From Ampullaceana balthica (Eukaryota > Mollusca > Gastropoda > Lymnaeidae), in the NCBI GenBank assembly GCA_944989445.1, contig CALYLW010000121.1:542729-606728 (forward strand): a stretch of 64,000 nt of DNA. Reading direction: 5' to 3'. The translations under genes were made by a program, and so were the position numbers. Below the pieces are notes generated by a model. It was given only the letters and a program-made list of their open reading frames with translations. It was not told the origin of the DNA and did not search any database. Positions 63,701 to 64,000 of the stretch are shown here, piece after piece (position 1 is the first letter of the stretch; every line of letters starts with the position of its first letter).

Positions 63701-63899
63701 CATTCAACAAAAATTTAGAAACGGAATTAATTTCTATCATTTTATAAAAAATATATTAGGTATTATCTTAAGCCTGATTAACCAAACAACTGTTGGCCAT
63801 TAAATTTACCTTTAGTCCACAAACTGCCAGGTAATCTTCATTACAAGGGTTTCCAGTAATTGATAGAACAGTGAATGGTACAGGAGCAGATGACAGACG
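26157..63899 (-). CDS. UBR4: UBR4 E3 ubiquitin ligase, 3' two thirds (76 coding exons, 5' end outside window)
   Basis: UBR4 (p600, pushover/BIG family) is a giant N-degron and protein-quality-control ubiquitin ligase. I joined 76 exons on the minus strand. Every junction keeps reading phase and nearly all use consensus GT/AG sites. The total is 9,966 nt, or 3,321 residues plus a TAA at 26159-26157. The human protein is about 5,180 residues, so roughly 1,860 N-terminal residues, including the UBR box, are missing to the right. Identification rests on long stretches that match the family: a CPRC...GVCGNCGEN...CHKC zinc region, the [20 protein letters not shown] segment, the [12 protein letters not shown] hemiRING and an [18 protein letters not shown] segment. 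Residue numbers in the segment entries count from the first codon in this window. No frameshift or in-frame stop was found, so the gene looks intact. Most exons are 44-315 nt and most introns 100-1,600 nt. Confidence 0.97.
26475..26866. repeat. 20-bp minisatellite in the last UBR4 intron, ~19 units
   Basis: The unit is GGCTGATGGCGTTTGCTGGC with scattered substitutions and one half-unit near 26570. It lies about 250 bp upstream (in transcript terms) of the last coding exon. GC-rich against an AT-rich background. Confidence 0.93.
26880..27480. other. Rest of the last UBR4 intron
   Basis: Unique sequence. 26880-27190 is more GC-rich than its surroundings and might be an old transposon piece, but no motif proves it. 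Confidence 0.3.
29880..30185 (+). mobile_element. L2/CR1-like LINE 3' end
   Basis: The plus strand encodes [10 protein letters not shown]...[10 protein letters not shown] followed by TAA at 29986-29988. This is the typical C-terminus of L2/CR1-type LINE polymerases. About 150 bp of 3' UTR with the GCACTGTGAGCCCAGTT...CTGGGGTAC hairpin-like end and a (TTA)n tail follow. It lies antisense to UBR4, ending about 50 bp from exon 30234-30367. Confidence 0.75.
30878..37952 (-). CDS. UBR4: UBR4 exons 53-67 of the window: C-terminal ligase module, first part, residues 2372-2944
   Basis: Exons: 37779-37952, 37244-37365, 36907-37060, 36734-36777, 36355-36438, 35998-36085, 35707-35788, 35263-35416, 34077-34199, 33169-33359, 32781-32853, 32543-32652, 32252-32351, 31257-31385, 30878-30967. 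The last ~820 residues of UBR4 form the conserved C-terminal family domain, which begins in this block. The 44-nt exon 36734-36777 is the shortest. Exon 35263-35416 ends CTG/gttggtag, chosen because it yields MLGALNL-ALWSE in frame. A 72-bp minisatellite starts right at that donor. Introns here also hold fold-back elements, a LINE fragment and a hAT-like element. A basic helix ([17 protein letters not shown]) leads into the hemiRING. Confidence 0.94.
31836..32201. mobile_element. Non-autonomous hAT element, SPIN-like ends
   Basis: The left end CAGTGGTTCTCAACA and right end (inverted) CGGTGGTTTTCAAT form degenerate terminal inverted repeats of the hAT type. The inside keeps GGGTCACCACAACATGAGG and AATAATTTTATTTTTTGG, which recall the widespread SPIN/OC1-type hAT miniatures. 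It is 366 bp, has no transposase, is much mutated, and the 8-bp duplication is not clear. It lies in a UBR4 intron. Confidence 0.65.
33533..34027 (+). mobile_element. 5'-truncated RTE-like LINE fragment in a UBR4 intron
   Basis: The translated plus strand gives the C-terminal part of a non-LTR retrotransposon reverse transcriptase protein: [25 protein letters not shown], then [14 protein letters not shown]. After about base 33830 the frame shifts by one. The expected [14 protein letters not shown]...TWRRELEA continues in another frame to a TGA at about 34018-34020. Identical 12-bp direct repeats (AATGAAATGGTA) at 33533-33544 and 34016-34027 look like the target-site duplication, so the inserted piece is about 470 bp. 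It lies antisense to UBR4 between exons 34077-34199 and 33169-33359. It is a dead copy. Confidence 0.85.
34433..34610. mobile_element. Fold-back element, copy C, in a UBR4 intron
   Basis: The body is 34443-34600, in opposite orientation to copies A and B. The unique end (GGGGGAGACTGCAATCAGGC) is on the left. Then an arm of about 53 bp (TAGTAGATGAATAACATG...GCCTGACAGAACGTAA), a loop near 34535-34550, and its complement ending TTATTCATCTACTA. The flanks TAAGTGGATG (34433-34442) and TAAGTGGGTG (34601-34610) match at 9 of 10 bases. In the UBR4 pre-mRNA this would fold into a long hairpin. Confidence 0.8.
34689..35264. repeat. 72-bp minisatellite, 8 units, starting at a UBR4 splice donor
   Basis: Eight units of 72 bp (GGTTGTGGTATAACTGCTAC...ACTGCTACCAACCA), nearly identical. 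Because 72 is a multiple of three, a false 259-codon frame runs along the plus strand. On the minus strand each unit repeats the exon-end and donor sequence AACCTG/gttggtag of exon 35263-35416, and the first base of the array abuts that donor. Confidence 0.95.
37458..37607. mobile_element. Fold-back element, copy B, in a UBR4 intron
   Basis: The body is 37470-37595. Arms run from GATAACATGTAAACAGGGTA through GAGTTAG, a shortened centre, then GTCAGGCTAACTCATACCCT to GTTATCCATTTACTA, and the unique end CTGATTGCAGTCTCACCCCC. The 12-bp direct repeats TGAGAGGATTTA at 37458-37469 and 37596-37607 are identical. The centre has lost part of one arm compared with copies A and C. Confidence 0.8.
38148..43116 (-). 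CDS. UBR4: UBR4 exons 42-52 of the window: helical scaffold, residues 1907-2371
   Basis: Exons: 42994-43116, 42065-42222, 41385-41496, 41034-41216, 40528-40612, 40190-40323, 39794-39914, 39165-39307, 38808-38920, 38456-38597, 38148-38229. Typical sequence is helical repeat ([48 protein letters not shown]). Exon 42065-42222 carries a Lys-rich, probably flexible piece. Exon 41385-41496 ends CAG/gttggtca. This is a weak donor, but it is the only one nearby that keeps phase (TLCSQ then GMIKQ). The intron at 39308-39793 holds a fragment of a dispersed repeat. Confidence 0.93.
39398..39545 (-). repeat. Inverted partial copy of the GGCGCC dispersed family in a UBR4 intron
   Basis: ACTAGG, then GGCGCCGTAGGCGCC, then AAGTAACTTATCCTTGT and CTGAAATGTACACAAAGT are the reverse complement of the right part of the family at 7690-7935. 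It sits between UBR4 exons 39794-39914 and 39165-39307. Confidence 0.6.
43466..45488 (-). CDS. UBR4: UBR4 exons 36-41 of the window: second beta-sandwich and Cys-rich zinc region, residues 1640-1906
   Basis: Exons: 45401-45488, 45057-45185, 44636-44761, 44159-44337, 43772-43910, 43466-43603. The block opens with [14 protein letters not shown] (CxxC near residues 1658-1661), followed by a strand-rich segment. Then comes a dense cysteine cluster: CPRC at about 1786-1789, [21 protein letters not shown] and KPCC, ending near residue 1850. The spacing suggests several bound zinc ions. All these Cys pairs are intact. This is one of the most conserved parts of UBR4 and gives the surest identification. 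A helical segment ([16 protein letters not shown]) follows. Confidence 0.96.
45695..48819 (-). CDS. UBR4: UBR4 exons 31-35 of the window: helical scaffold with a Ser/Gly/Lys insert, residues 1403-1639
   Basis: Exons: 48741-48819, 47864-48058, 46601-46805, 46118-46265, 45695-45780. Conserved runs include [39 protein letters not shown] and [16 protein letters not shown]. Between the first two sits a low-complexity His/Ser/Gly then Lys-rich insert, likely a flexible loop. Exon 46118-46265 starts at 46265 rather than 46261, because only that choice fits the two-base remainder of the previous exon. The introns on either side of exon 47864-48058 are long for this gene and carry repeat sequence (see 46862-47000 and 48190-48680). 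Confidence 0.93.
46862..47000. repeat. Possible transposon end in a UBR4 intron
   Basis: TAGGGCTGTCAATATTGTAA, then GGGTACCCGTCC and GGGTACCCGGGTTACCCG resemble the subterminal repeats of hAT-type elements. The other end was not found, and the intron (46806-47863) is long enough to hold one. Confidence 0.4.
48190..48680 (+). repeat. Dispersed repeat in the UBR4 intron between exons 48741-48819 and 47864-48058
   Basis: The reverse complement of the repeat at 1105-1345, longer in the middle. The centre (AATAATTTAATTACAGTACA, then TGCGATCGATCTGAAATTTTG) also occurs in the same orientation at 17513-17560. Together the three places define a family with several internal deletions. No coding capacity was recognised. 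Confidence 0.65.
48983..51512 (-). CDS. UBR4: UBR4 exons 25-30 of the window: helical scaffold, residues 1117-1402
   Basis: Exons: 51405-51512, 51165-51278, 50910-51026, 50283-50579, 49335-49382, 48983-49156. The translation is Leu-rich amphipathic helix ([67 protein letters not shown]). It fits the armadillo/HEAT-like scaffold expected here and matches UBR4 closely. Exon 51165-51278 has a second in-frame donor 30 nt downstream (exon edge 51135) that would add ten residues. The upstream site (GAG/gtgagt) is the better consensus and was chosen. The intron between the 49335 and 50283 exons holds a hAT-like element. Confidence 0.93.
49530..49820. mobile_element. hAT-like MITE with 8-bp target duplication
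   Basis: It starts CAGCCGTTCCCAACCTGTGG and ends (inverted) CAGTGGTTACCAAAC, with GGGTCGC-rich subterminal sequence at both ends. The flanks are TATTAGAA (49522-49529) and TACTAGAA (49821-49828), an 8-bp duplication with one mismatch. It is 291 bp, non-coding, and in the intron between UBR4 exons 50283-50579 and 49335-49382. Confidence 0.75.
52165..53046. mobile_element. 882-bp TIR element with perfect 8-bp target duplication
   Basis: CTAAATCA occurs at 52157-52164 and again at 53047-53054, directly flanking the element. The ends are imperfect inverted repeats rich in CCGCC (CTGCCGCCTCCAG on the left; CCGCCGCCAG read in from the right), followed by GGGGCCCC-like sequence. The inside has short frames on both strands with no clear domain. 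A minus-strand frame near 52781-52975 faintly resembles a hAT transposase C-terminus. The whole-element call is firm; the hAT class is inferred from the 8-bp duplication. Confidence 0.7.
53142..56797 (-). CDS. UBR4: UBR4 exons 17-24 of the window: charged and disordered region with a UIM-like helix, residues 659-1116
   Basis: Exons: 56609-56797, 55763-55884, 55444-55552, 55054-55214, 54420-54648, 53895-54209, 53590-53740, 53142-53238. Exons 55054-55214 and 53895-54209 encode acidic, Pro/Gly/Ser-rich sequence with no expected fold. Exon 54420-54648 contains [17 protein letters not shown] (about residues 892-908), which looks like a ubiquitin-interacting motif: an acidic start, then an A-x-x-x-S helix. 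The 5' edge of exon 53895-54209 needs care. The AG nearest the pyrimidine stretch would put it out of phase, while the AG five bases further in (exon from 54209) joins CCAGCTG to GTGGTCAA in frame. I chose the in-frame site. Confidence 0.9.
57176..59877 (-). CDS. UBR4: UBR4 exons 10-16 of the window: beta-sandwich-like segment and linker, residues 336-658
   Basis: Exons: 59807-59877, 59436-59525, 59033-59170, 58693-58774, 58338-58548, 57834-58035, 57176-57350. Residues around 390-435 ([13 protein letters not shown]...[10 protein letters not shown]...[10 protein letters not shown]) have the alternating polar and hydrophobic pattern and NGF/APAYVEV signature of galactose-binding/DOC-like beta-sandwiches. 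The fold is inferred. The next exon carries [20 protein letters not shown], well conserved in UBR4, followed by a Pro/Ser/Thr-rich linker. Helical segments follow. All introns are short, and no transposon was recognised in this stretch. Confidence 0.93.
60034..63899 (-). CDS. UBR4: UBR4 exons 1-9 of the window: beta-rich region, residues 1-335
   Basis: Exons in transcript order: 63810-63899, 63554-63646, 63143-63202, 62729-62953, 62076-62160, 61577-61649, 61248-61422, 60891-60938, 60034-60190. The translation is rich in short hydrophobic strands with Gly/Asp turns (for example [37 protein letters not shown]). This reads like beta-propeller blades. That fold is an inference from the pattern; the family match is firm. 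The first exon starts in phase 0 after a CAG acceptor. The sequence from 63900 to the window end is intron, so the gene continues to the right. The intron at 60191-60890 holds a LINE tail. Confidence 0.93.
60626..60885 (+). mobile_element. L2/CR1-like LINE 3' end, second copy
   Basis: Contains [10 protein letters not shown] in the plus strand (60639-60668), then the same 3' end as the copy at 29880-30185: AAAGCGCTGTGAGCCCAGTT, CTGGGATACAGCGCTATAT and a (TTA)n tail. It stops five bases before the donor side of UBR4 exon 60891-60938, so it sits directly against the splice site. Confidence 0.75.
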
Positions 63900-64000
63900 C
63901 TGGTTTTAAAAAATGTAACTATTGTGGTTATTTCAGGCTAATTCATTTTGATTAATCATTTTTTTAAAAACTATCATGAATATAAAATATTTAGTAATAC

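Overview
This is animal nuclear DNA: AT-rich, with short phase-consistent exons, GT/AG introns, a tRNA-derived SINE, LINE tails, hAT-type transposons and many minisatellites. Nothing is bacterial. A lophotrochozoan invertebrate, perhaps a gastropod mollusc, is my best guess, but this rests on overall style and is weak.

One gene is recognised with certainty. Bases 26157-63899, minus strand, hold the 3' two thirds of UBR4 (E3 ubiquitin ligase UBR4/p600, the pushover/BIG family). I assembled 76 coding exons by reading both splice sites and the phase at every junction. They total 9,966 nt, which is exactly 3,322 codons: 3,321 residues plus a stop. The human protein is about 5,180 residues, so the N-terminal third, including the UBR box, should lie to the right of the window. 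Within the window, in protein order, are: a beta-rich region, a beta-sandwich-like segment, an acidic disordered insert with a UIM-like helix, helical-repeat scaffold, a Cys-rich zinc region, more scaffold, and the C-terminal ligase module with its hemiRING (CCIC and HVDC) ending in ...CLQSIP-stop. The 3' UTR probably runs to about 25185.

Bases 1-25180 contain no gene I can support. They hold about nine minisatellites (units of 51, 49, 32, 37, 28, 51, 10, 41, 36 and 67 bp), AT and CA microsatellites, a tRNA-type SINE, hairpin and TIR elements, and dispersed repeats that recur in UBR4 introns.

UBR4 introns carry an RTE-like LINE fragment with a 12-bp target duplication, two L2/CR1-like LINE tails, three hAT-like elements, two copies of a fold-back element, a 20-bp minisatellite in the last intron, and a 72-bp minisatellite whose unit repeats the sequence of an exon's 5' splice site. 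The most interesting signals are the fold-back family (three copies, each a long palindrome flanked by 10-13 bp direct repeats) and this splice-site-copying minisatellite.
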